DNA of 64,000 nt from assembly GCF_009834185.1 (NCBI RefSeq), contig NZ_CP047173.1, forward strand, positions 1,054,001 to 1,118,000. The letters run 5' to 3'. Position 1 is the first letter of the stretch, and each line of letters starts with the position of its first letter. Position numbers and translations under genes: made by a program. Under the pieces are notes generated by a model. The model saw only the letters and a list, made by a program, of their open reading frames with translations, was not told where the DNA came from and searched no databases. Positions 35,909 to 43,280 of the stretch are shown here, in pieces. Origin of the DNA: Rathayibacter sp. VKM Ac-2760 (lineage in GTDB: Bacteria; Actinomycetota; Actinomycetes; Actinomycetales; Microbacteriaceae).

Positions 35909-37434
35909 CGTTGCTTCTCCTGGGTCATGAGGGTGAGGACGGCCTCGGGCGTGGCCTCGGCGATGGGCAGCTCGCCCGTGATGCGGCCCTCCGACAGCGC
36001 GTAGACGCGGTCGCAGATGCCGAGCAGCTCCGGCAGCTCGGAGGAGATGACGATGATCCCCTTACCCTGCGCTGCGAGCCGGTTGATGATGGTGTAGATC
36101 TCGTACTTCGCACCCACGTCGATGCCGCGGGTGGGCTCGTCGAGGATGAGGACGTCGGGGTCGGAGTAGATCCACTTCGACAGGACGACCTTCTGCTGGT
36201 TGCCGCCGGAGAGCTTCCCGGTCTTGGCGAGCACGGTCGGCGACTTGATGTTCATGCTGCCGCGGTACTCGTTGGCGACCTCGAACTCGCGGTTGTCGTC
36301 GACGAGTCCGCCGCTGGACACCTTGGGCAGTGACGCCAGCGAGATGTTCCGCTTGATGTCGTCGATCAGGTTGAGGCCGTAGTGCTTGCGGTCCTCGGTG
36401 GCGTAGGCGAGGCCGTGGGCGATCGCCTCCGACACGTTGCGCATCTTGATCTCCTTGCCGGCCTTGAAGACCTGGCCGGAGATGCGGCTGCCGTAGGAGC
36501 GGCCGAAGAGGCTCATCGCGAACTCGGTGCGGCCGGCGCCCATCAGGCCCGCGATGCCGACGATCTCGCCGCGGTGCACGGTGAGGTTCACCTTGTCGAC
36601 CATGACGCGCGTCGGGTCCTGCGGGTGGTGCGCGGTCCAGTCGACGACGCGGAGGATCTCCTCGCCGATGTGCGGCGTGTGGTCCGGGTAGCGGTGGTCG
36701 AGGTCGCGGCCGACCATGTCCTTGATGATCCGGTCTTCCGTCACGTCGTCGTGCGCGATCGTCTCGATCGTCTTCCCGTCGCGGATGACCGTGACGGTGT
36801 CGGCGATCTTCTTGATCTCGTTGAGCTTGTGGCTGATGATCAGCGACGTGATGCCCTGCTGCTTGAGGTGCAGGATCAGGTCGAGCAGGTGGTCGGAGTC
36901 CTCGTCGTTGAGCGCCGCGGTGGGCTCGTCGAGGATGAGCAGCTTGACCCGCTTGGAGAGCGCCTTGGCGATCTCGACGAGCTGCTGCTTGCCGACTCCG
37001 ATGTCCTGGATCTTGGTGGTGGGGTTCTCCTTCAGGCCGACCCGGGCGAGCAGCGAGGCCGCCTCCTGGTTGGTCTTGTTCCAGTCGATCAGACCGGCGA
37101 AGCCGCGGACCTCGTTGCCGAGGAAGATGTTCTCCGCGATGGAGAGGTAGGGGCTGAGGGCCAGCTCCTGGTGGATGATGACGATGCCCTTCGCCTCCGA
37201 GTCGCGGATGCTGGCGAACTGCATCACCTCGTCCTCGAAGACGATGTCGCCCTCGTAGGTGCCGTGCGGATACACGCCCGACAGCACCTTCATCAGCGTC
37301 GACTTGCCGGCGCCGTTCTCTCCGCAGATCGCGTGGACTTCGCCGCGCTCGGCGTTCAGCGTGACGTCCTGGAGCGCCTTCACGCCCGGGAACGTCTTGG
37401 TGATGCCGCGCATCTCGAGGATGTTCGTGGTCAC
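35905..37434 (-). CDS. mmsA: Multiple-monosaccharide ABC transporter ATP-binding protein (double ATPase)
   Basis: A 509-residue tandem ABC ATPase. First cassette: Walker A GENGAGKST (about 38-46), LILDEPTAALND. Second cassette: GLMGAGRTE in place of a canonical Walker A (usual for this family), signature LSGGNQQKVVLSKW, LILDEPTRGIDVGAKYEIY. VYPHGTYEGDI is a mark of the MmsA/GguA type, which serves ChvE and imports arabinose, galactose, glucose or xylose. It is separated from chvE by an attenuator-like hairpin. Confidence 0.93.
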   Translation of the reverse strand: MTTNILEMRGITKTFPGVKALQDVTLNAERGEVHAICGENGAGKSTLMKVLSGVYPHGTYEGDIVFEDEVMQFASIRDSEAKGIVIIHQELALSPYLSIAENIFLGNEVRGFAGLIDWNKTNQEAASLLARVGLKENPTTKIQDIGVGKQQLVEIAKALSKRVKLLILDEPTAALNDEDSDHLLDLILHLKQQGITSLIISHKLNEIKKIADTVTVIRDGKTIETIAHDDVTEDRIIKDMVGRDLDHRYPDHTPHIGEEILRVVDWTAHHPQDPTRVMVDKVNLTVHRGEIVGIAGLMGAGRTEFAMSLFGRSYGSRISGQVFKAGKEIKMRNVSEAIAHGLAYATEDRKHYGLNLIDDIKRNISLASLPKVSSGGLVDDNREFEVANEYRGSMNIKSPTVLAKTGKLSGGNQQKVVLSKWIYSDPDVLILDEPTRGIDVGAKYEIYTIINRLAAQGKGIIVISSELPELLGICDRVYALSEGRITGELPIAEATPEAVLTLMTQEKQR

Positions 37435-37459
37435 GCGTGCCTCCCTTCCTTCGTAGTGG

Positions 37460-37489
37460 GGGAGGGCGCCCGATGACGGGCGCCCTCCC
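37460..37489 (-). terminator. Intercistronic hairpin (attenuator) between chvE and mmsA
   Basis: GGGAGGGCGCCCG (37460-37472) and CGGGCGCCCTCCC (37477-37489) form a perfect 13-bp stem with a 4-nt loop, 33 bp after the chvE stop. Partial termination here would give more binding protein than ATPase and permease. Confidence 0.75.
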
Positions 37490-37521
37490 GGGGTCGTGCT
37501 GTGCGAGTGGAGGTGCGGCGC

Positions 37522-38655
37522 TTAGCCGTTGACCTCGGCGTCGGTGTAGTAGCCGCCGTCGACGAGGACCGACTGGATCTGGTCCTTGGTGACGATGACC
37601 GGCTCGAGCAGGAAGGACGGGACGACCTTCTCGCCGTTGTCGTAGGTCTCGGTGTCGTTGACCTCGGGCTCGGTGCCCTCGAGGACGGCCTGGGCCATGG
37701 ACACGGCCTCCTTGGCGAGCTCGCGGGTGTCCTTGTAGATGGTCGCGTACTGCTCACCCGAGATGATCGCCTTGACCGAGTCGAGCTCCGCGTCCTGACC
37801 GGTGATGATCGGGAAGTCGGTGCCCACGGTGTAGCCGGCGTCGGTCAGCGCGGAGATGATGCCGCGGCTGAGGCCGTCGTAGGGCGAGAGGACGCCCTGG
37901 ATCTTCGAGCCGTCGGAGTACGTCTTGGTGATGATGTCCTCCATGCGGCTCTGAGCGACCTCGGGGTCCCAGCGCAGCGTGGCGACGGTGTTGAAGTCGG
38001 TCTCGCCCGACTTCACGACGAGGGTGCCCGCGTCGATGAAGGGCTCGAGGGTGTCCATCGCGCCGTTGAAGAAGAACGTGGCGTTGTTGTCGTCGGGGCT
38101 GCCGGCGAAGAGCTCGACGTTGAAGGGGCCGGCCGGGGCGCTCGCGGCGGCGGCACCGGTGAGGTCGGTGAGGCCGAGGCCCGCGAGGAGCGACGTGGCC
38201 TGCTGGACGCCGACCTTGTAGTTGTCGAACGTGGCGTAGTAGTCCACGTTCGGCGAGTCGCGGATCAGGCGGTCGTAGGCGATGACCGGGATGTCGTTGT
38301 CCTTGGCCTGCTCGAGCACGCTCGTCAGGGTGGTGCCGTCGATCGAGGCGACGATCAGGGCCTTGGCGCCCTTGGTGATCATGTTCTCGAGCTGCGAGAC
38401 CTGGGTGGGGATGTCGTCCTCGGCGTACTGCAGGTCGACCTGGTAGCCGGCCTCCTCGAGCTGCGACTTGACGTTGTTGCCGTCGGCGATCCAGCGCTCG
38501 GAGGACTTGGTCGGCATCGCGACGCCGACGAGGCCGCCGTCGCCGGAGCCGCCGCCGGAGCCCGAGTCGCCGGAGCCGCTGGAGCAGGCTGCGAGGGAGA
38601 GGATCATCGCGCCGCCGGCGAGGCCGGCGATGAGAGCGCGCTTCATTGTGGTCAC
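37522..38655 (-). CDS. chvE: Multiple-monosaccharide ABC transporter substrate-binding lipoprotein
   Basis: A periplasmic-binding-protein-type lipoprotein, about 377 aa. The signal ends in the lipobox SLAAC with Cys at about residue 24, followed by a Ser/Gly linker. The type I binding fold opens with VGVAMPTKSSERWIADGNN and contains ALIVASIDGTTL, IPVIAYDRLIRD (sugar contact), FAGSPDDNN and GVLSPYDGLSRGI, all ChvE-like. GTG 38655 is chosen because GAAGGA is 6 nt upstream; ATG 38646 is 9 nt inside. First gene of a leftward operon chvE-mmsA-mmsB; a LacI-type operator lies 69 bp upstream. Confidence 0.92.
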   Translation of the reverse strand: MTTMKRALIAGLAGGAMILSLAACSSGSGDSGSGGGSGDGGLVGVAMPTKSSERWIADGNNVKSQLEEAGYQVDLQYAEDDIPTQVSQLENMITKGAKALIVASIDGTTLTSVLEQAKDNDIPVIAYDRLIRDSPNVDYYATFDNYKVGVQQATSLLAGLGLTDLTGAAAASAPAGPFNVELFAGSPDDNNATFFFNGAMDTLEPFIDAGTLVVKSGETDFNTVATLRWDPEVAQSRMEDIITKTYSDGSKIQGVLSPYDGLSRGIISALTDAGYTVGTDFPIITGQDAELDSVKAIISGEQYATIYKDTRELAKEAVSMAQAVLEGTEPEVNDTETYDNGEKVVPSFLLEPVIVTKDQIQSVLVDGGYYTDAEVNG

Positions 38656-38723
38656 TGTGGTTCCTTCGTCATTGAATGCAGCGGTGGGGTGCTGCCGCGG
38701 GGTGCCAGCGGCGGCGGGACGCT

Positions 38724-38741
38724 CATGTGAGCGATCACATG
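38724..38741. promoter_or_regulatory. LacI-type operator upstream of chvE
   Basis: CATGTGA-GCGA-TCACATG is an 18-bp perfect-arm dyad with a central CG, as LacI/GalR-family operators have. Its centre is about 78 bp upstream of the chvE start. The LacI-family gene at 39852-40892, one gene away, is the natural candidate regulator. Confidence 0.6.
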
Positions 38742-39010
38742 GAGTGATGCTAGACCCGCTGGCGGCAATCGTGCCACCGCGGATGTCTCGACTCGATAAC
38801 GGCACGGGGCCCATCGTCACCAGTGGGTGACCGGGGGCGACGCGGCGCGACAACGGCTCACGACAGCAGACGCCGATCGGTGCTGTCAAGGGTGCGCCGG
38901 TCGGAAGAGTCGCGACGGTGGCGGTGTTGGCTCCAGCACCGTCGCAGAACACCGGCGGTGACCACCGAGGAAGACCACGGTGGAAGAGCACCGTCGAAGG
39001 GACGCGCACC

Positions 39011-39829
39011 ATGACGAAGACCTGGTTCATCACCGGAGCCTCGAAGGGCTTCGGCCGCGAGTGGGCCGAGGCCGCGCTCGAGCGGGGCGACAGCGTCGCC
39101 GCGACCGCCCGCCGGATCGAGACGCTCGACGCCCTCGTCGAGGAGTACCCGGACACGTTCCTGCCGCTGACGCTCGACGTCACCGACCGCGCCGCGGGCT
39201 TCGAGGCGGTCCGCCGGGCCGTCGAGCGCTTCGGCCGCCTCGACGTCGTCGTCAACAACGCGGGCTACGGCCACTTCGGGATGATCGAGGAGCTGACCGA
39301 GGCCGAGGTCAGGGCGCAGCTCGAGACCAACGTGTTCGGCGCGCTCTGGGTGACCCAGGCCGCGCTGCCGGTCCTGCGCGAGCAGGGCTCCGGCCACATC
39401 GTCCAGGTCTCCAGCATCGGCGGGATCAGCGCCTTCCCGTCGATCGGCGCCTACCACGCCTCGAAGTGGGCGCTCGAGGGCTTCACCCAGTCGCTCGCCG
39501 CCGAGGTCGCGGGCTTCGGGATCCACGTGACGCTCGTCGAGCCCGGCGGCTACTCGACCGACTGGTCCGGCCCCTCCGCGTCGCGCAGCGAGCCGATCGC
39601 GGCGTACGACGCGGTGCGCGAGCAGGCCGCGAGCCGGCCGAGCGCCGCGGTGCAGGGCGACCCGACGGCCTCGCGCATCGGGATCCTCGCGGTGGTCGAC
39701 GCGGAGGAGCCGCCGCTGCGGATCTTCTTCGGGCGCGCGCCGCTGGAGATCGCGACGGCCGACTACGAGTCGCGCCTGGCGACGTGGAGGAAGTGGCAGG
39801 ACGTGTCGATCGCCGCGCACGGCGGCTGA
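39011..39829 (+). CDS. Short-chain dehydrogenase/reductase (SDR)
   Basis: A 272-residue classical SDR. Cofactor loop TGASKGFGREW (residues 8-18), LDVTDRA for adenine contact, NNAGYGHFG (about 84-92), catalytic Ser in VQVSSIGG and YxxxK in YHASKWAL. LVEPGGYSTDW follows, as in oxidoreductases annotated only as SDR. ATG 39011 has GAAGGGA upstream. The gene lies between chvE and the LacI gene, on the opposite strand to both. The substrate is unknown; a sugar-linked role is only suggested by position. About 350 bp before it hold the chvE promoter and no gene. Confidence 0.9.
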   Translation: MTKTWFITGASKGFGREWAEAALERGDSVAATARRIETLDALVEEYPDTFLPLTLDVTDRAAGFEAVRRAVERFGRLDVVVNNAGYGHFGMIEELTEAEVRAQLETNVFGALWVTQAALPVLREQGSGHIVQVSSIGGISAFPSIGAYHASKWALEGFTQSLAAEVAGFGIHVTLVEPGGYSTDWSGPSASRSEPIAAYDAVREQAASRPSAAVQGDPTASRIGILAVVDAEEPPLRIFFGRAPLEIATADYESRLATWRKWQDVSIAAHGG

Positions 39830-39851
39830 GCGCCACCGGCGGCGCGGGTGC

Positions 39852-40892
39852 TCAGCGCGACGCCCGCGCCGTCTGGGCGCGCGGGACGGCCGTCGATCCG
39901 CGCACGACGAGCTGCGGGTCGATCGGCGCCGACGCCTCCGGCCGCTCGCCCTCGATCAGGCTCAGCAGCGTGGCGACGCAGCGGCGGCCGAGCTCGGCGA
40001 AGTCCTGGCGCACGCTCGTCAGCGGCGGCCAGTAGTAGGCCGCCTCGGGGATGTCGTCGAAGCCGATGACGCTGACGTCCTCCGGGACGCGGACGCCGCG
40101 CTCGTGGAACGCGCTCATCACGCCCAGGGCCATCTGGTCGTTGGCCGCGAAGACGGCGGTGACGTCCAGGAGGCGGCTGAGCTCGAGGCCGACGTGGTGG
40201 CCGCGCTCCGCGCTCCAGTCGCCGAGGATCGGCGGGCGCAGCGGCAGGTTGCGGTCGCCGAGCTCGACGAGGTAGCCGCGCATCCGCGCCTCGGCCTCGA
40301 TCCAGTCCTGGGGGCCGGAGAGGTGCACGATCTCGGTGTGGCCGAGCTCGATCAGGTGGGCGGTGGCCATCCGCGCGCCGGCCATCTGGTCGACGTAGAG
40401 CGCGTCGTCGCGCTCGGCGTCCGTCGTCTGCAGGGTGACGTTCGGGATCCGCAGCGCGACGCCGGAGAGGATGTCGAACACCCGGATCTGCGGCGCGATG
40501 ACCACGAGACCCTCGACCGCCTGGTTCAGCAGGTGCCGGATCCCGGCCTGGATGGAGTCGCCGTCGGTGCCGTCGACGTTCGCCGTCACCACCAGGTAGC
40601 CGGCGTCGCGGGCCGCGACCTCGATGGCCTGGATGCTCGACGCGGGCCCGAACTGCAGGCTCTGCGAGGAGAGGACGCCGATGGTGCGGGTGCGGCTGGT
40701 GACCAGGGCGCGGGCGGCGAGGTTCGGGCGGTAGTCGAGGTCGGCCATCACCTCGAGCACGCGCTTCTTCGTCTCGGCGCGCAGGCTCGGGTGGTCGTTG
40801 AGCACGCGGGAGACGGTCTGGTGCGAGACCCCGGCCGCCCGGGCGACGTCGTAGATGCTCGGCGCCCGGGCAGCGGGCTTGTCTTCCGGCAT
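39852..40892 (-). CDS. LacI-family transcriptional regulator
   Basis: A 346-residue repressor: helix-turn-helix SIYDVARAAGVSHQTVSRVLN (about 12-32) with the hinge helix YRPNLAARAL, then a sugar-binding core (IGVLSSQSLQFGPASS, VIAPQIR, DDIPEAAYYWPPLTSVRQD). ATG 40892 is chosen; the frame extends upstream without a better start. It is convergent with the SDR. The LacI-type dyad upstream of chvE (38724-38741) makes control of the ChvE/MmsAB importer likely. The effector sugar is unknown. Confidence 0.92.
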   Translation of the reverse strand: MPEDKPAARAPSIYDVARAAGVSHQTVSRVLNDHPSLRAETKKRVLEVMADLDYRPNLAARALVTSRTRTIGVLSSQSLQFGPASSIQAIEVAARDAGYLVVTANVDGTDGDSIQAGIRHLLNQAVEGLVVIAPQIRVFDILSGVALRIPNVTLQTTDAERDDALYVDQMAGARMATAHLIELGHTEIVHLSGPQDWIEAEARMRGYLVELGDRNLPLRPPILGDWSAERGHHVGLELSRLLDVTAVFAANDQMALGVMSAFHERGVRVPEDVSVIGFDDIPEAAYYWPPLTSVRQDFAELGRRCVATLLSLIEGERPEASAPIDPQLVVRGSTAVPRAQTARASR

Positions 40893-41094
40893 CGGGCACC
40901 GTGGCTTCCTGTGATCGGGCGGCGCTTCGTCGCAGGACGCGGGTGCCGCGGCGATGCGGGGCCCGCCCGTCCGCGGGCGCGTTGTGAGCACACCTTACGT
41001 CTCCCGTGGCGGGGTTCCCCCCTCAGGGGGACGCAGGACGTCGGGAGGGGCGGCTCGGGGAACGGGGGGCGGGGTGGTGGGATCGGGGGGATTC

Positions 41095-41517
41095 GGCGTG
41101 CCGAGGGTGGGGCGGCGTGCCGGGGGTGGGGTGGTCGGAGGTTGGGCTCGTGGAACCGGGTCGGGCTCGTGGGAACGGGTGGTTGTGGCGTGCCGGGGGT
41201 GGTTTCGCGTGCCGGGGGCTCTAGGTCGGAGGTTCGGCTCGTGGAACGCGGTTGGGCTCGCTGTAACTGGTGGTTTTGGCGTGCCGGAGGTCTTTTCGCG
41301 TGCCGGGGGTGGTTTCGCGTGCCGGGGGTCGGGAGGTCGGAGGTTCGGCTCGTGGAACCGGGTTGGGCTCGCTGAAACCGGTGGTTCTGGCGTGCCGGAG
41401 GTCTTTTCGCGTGCCGGGGGTGGGGTGGTCGGAGGTTCGGCTCGTGGAACGCGGTCGGGCTCGCGGGAATGGGTGGTTTTGGCGTGCCGGGGGTGGTTTC
41501 GCGTGCCGGAGGTGGGG
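41095..41517. repeat. Family C tandem repeat array, copy 2
   Basis: Units beginning GAGGTT-GGCTCGTGGAAC at about 41141, 41232, 41343 and 41435 (spacing 91, 111, 92 bp). Each has one or two GGCTCGTGGAAC-type forward half-sites followed by CGTGCCGGGGGTGGTTTCGC and CGTGCCGGAGGT-type reverse half-sites. Family C fills most of the 634-bp gap between the LacI gene and the ABC ATPase; 40893-41094 show only upstream sequence of lacI and degenerate half-sites. Confidence 0.78.
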
Positions 41518-41526
41518 GCGGGCGGC

Positions 41527-42288
41527 TCAGACGGGCGGCGGCGGCGCGGCGTCCGTGCTCGCGGCGTCCGTGCTCGGGTCGTCCGTGCTCGGGGCGGGAC
41601 CGGCGTGGCGACCGCGGGGGGCGAGCGCGCCCTCGCTGATCCGGAGGACGCGGTCGGCGGAGGCCTGGACGGAGGCGTCGTGGGTGGCGATCAGGGCGGT
41701 CGCGCCCTCGGCGTGCACGACCGAGCGGATCAGCTCCAGGATCGCTGCGCCGGTCGCCGCGTCCAGCTGGCCGGTCGGCTCGTCGGCGATCAGCAGCCGC
41801 GGCGATCCGGCCAGGGCGCGCGCGATCGCGACGCGCTGCTGCTGGCCGCCGGACAGCTCGCTCGGGCGGGAGCGGCCGCGGCCGTCGAGGCCGACCAGGT
41901 CGAGGAGGTGGGCGATGCGCTCGTCGCGGCGGGCCGGGTCCTCACGGTGCAGGCGGAGCGGGAGGCCGACGTTCTCCGCGGCGGTGAGGTGCGGGAGCAG
42001 CCCGAAGGTCTGGAAGACGAAGGCCAGCGAGTCGCGGCGCAGGATGGTGCGGGCCGCCTCGTCCAGGCCGGTGACGGATCGGCCGTCGAGGACGACCGTG
42101 CCCGAGGTGGGCGCGTCGAGGCCGCTGATGCAGTTCAGCAGGGTGGTCTTCCCGGAGCCGGAGCGGCCGGAGAGCGCGACGATCTCGCCGCGCGGGACGC
42201 GGAACGAGACGTCGCGGAGGGCGGTCACGACTCCGGCGGGGGTGCGGAAGGTGCGGGTCAGGGAGTCGACGACGAGCACGTCGGTCAT
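41527..42288 (-). CDS. ABC transporter ATP-binding protein (MacB/LolD type)
   Basis: A 253-residue ATPase: Walker A SGRSGSGKTT (about 37-46), Q-loop FVFQTFGLLPHLTA, signature LSGGQQQRVAIARA, Walker B LLIADEPTGQLD and H-loop ATHD. LDEAARTILRRDSLAF is the MacB/LolD-like insertion. This type powers FtsX-fold permeases. It is the last gene of a leftward unit of four, overlapping the preceding ATPase gene by four bases (ATGA at 42285-42288). The C-terminus has an Asp/Thr/Ser-rich, low-complexity tail of about 25 residues. Confidence 0.92.
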   Translation of the reverse strand: MTDVLVVDSLTRTFRTPAGVVTALRDVSFRVPRGEIVALSGRSGSGKTTLLNCISGLDAPTSGTVVLDGRSVTGLDEAARTILRRDSLAFVFQTFGLLPHLTAAENVGLPLRLHREDPARRDERIAHLLDLVGLDGRGRSRPSELSGGQQQRVAIARALAGSPRLLIADEPTGQLDAATGAAILELIRSVVHAEGATALIATHDASVQASADRVLRISEGALAPRGRHAGPAPSTDDPSTDAASTDAAPPPPV

Positions 42289-43280
42289 CGCGCGGGCTCC
42301 TCGGGGTCGGCGGCGGGCTGCGGTTCGGGGCGCTCGGGCCAGACGCCGACGTGGTCGCCCTCCAGGGTCAGCCGCACACGGTCCTCGAGTCGGAGCGCGT
42401 CGCGGAACTCGGCCGGCAGCTGCAGTCGGCCGACCCGATCGAGGACGGCGAACTCCTCCTCCGACGTGGTGGTGCCTCCGCTCGCGTCGAGCTCGTCGCG
42501 GCGCAGGGTCTCGGAGGAGATCCGGCCGTCGCGGATCGCGACCGCGCGCTGCACCTGGCCGGCGACGGTGGGATCGTGGGTGACGATCAGGATCGTGCAG
42601 CCGAGCGACTCGTTCACCGCGCGGAGGGCGGCGAAGACCTCGTCGCCGGTGCGCGCGTCGAGCTGGCCGGTCGGCTCGTCGGCGAGGAGCACCCGCGGCG
42701 AGCCGGCGAGGGCGACGGCGATCGAGACGCGCTGCTGCTCGCCACCGGAGAGCGCCGCGGGCCGGCGGTCGGCCTTCTCGGCGAGGCCGAGCAGCCCGAG
42801 CAGCTCGTGCGCCCGCGCCGCGCGCTCGCGCCGGCCGCGGCCGGCCAGGGCGAGCGGCAGGGCGACGTTCTCGGCGGCGGTGAGCGCGGGCAGGAGGTTC
42901 TTCGCGGACTGCTGACGGACGAAGCCGACGCTCGAGCGCCGGTAGCGCACCAGCTCCGCCCCGCGCAGCGCGGCGAGGTCGTGGCCGTCCAGTCGAGCGC
43001 GGCCGGCGGTGGGGGCGTCGAGCCCGGAGAGGATGCCGAGCAGGGTCGACTTGCCGGAGCCGGACGCGCCGACGATCGCCAGCACCTCGCCCTCGCCGAC
43101 GAGCAGATCGAGCCCCTGCAGGGCCTGCACCTCGACGCCGCCCGCGCGGAAGACGCGGACGAGGGCGTCGCAGACGATGAGCGCCTGCGCGCCGAACTCG
43201 CCCGAGCGGCGCTGCGCCAGCGGGCTCGTGCCGGTCGCGGCGGTCGGGTCCGCCGGGCTCGGGGTGCGGGTGGGGCTCAT
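42285..43280 (-). CDS. ABC transporter ATP-binding protein with AbrB-like C-terminal tail
   Basis: A 331-residue protein. MacB/LolD-type ATPase: Walker A VGASGSGKST (about 75-84), Q-loop FVRQQSAKNLLPALTA, signature LSGGEQQRVSIAVA, Walker B LLADEPTGQLD, H-loop VTHD. After the ATPase, residues about 270-310 read EFAVLDRVGRLQLPAEFRDA, LRLEDRVRLTLEGDHVGVWP, the pattern of a SpoVT/AbrB swapped-hairpin half. An AbrB-like tail is unusual for an ABC ATPase. The gene overlaps the upstream permease (ATGA at 43277-43280) and the downstream ATPase. Confidence 0.88.
   Translation of the reverse strand: MSPTRTPSPADPTAATGTSPLAQRRSGEFGAQALIVCDALVRVFRAGGVEVQALQGLDLLVGEGEVLAIVGASGSGKSTLLGILSGLDAPTAGRARLDGHDLAALRGAELVRYRRSSVGFVRQQSAKNLLPALTAAENVALPLALAGRGRRERAARAHELLGLLGLAEKADRRPAALSGGEQQRVSIAVALAGSPRVLLADEPTGQLDARTGDEVFAALRAVNESLGCTILIVTHDPTVAGQVQRAVAIRDGRISSETLRRDELDASGGTTTSEEEFAVLDRVGRLQLPAEFRDALRLEDRVRLTLEGDHVGVWPERPEPQPAADPEEPAR

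Noticed and set aside
41006..42583. Rightward open frames through the repeat array and into the ABC ATPase gene
   Set aside because: Translations are Gly/Arg/Val repeats from family C units, then antisense of the ATPase.
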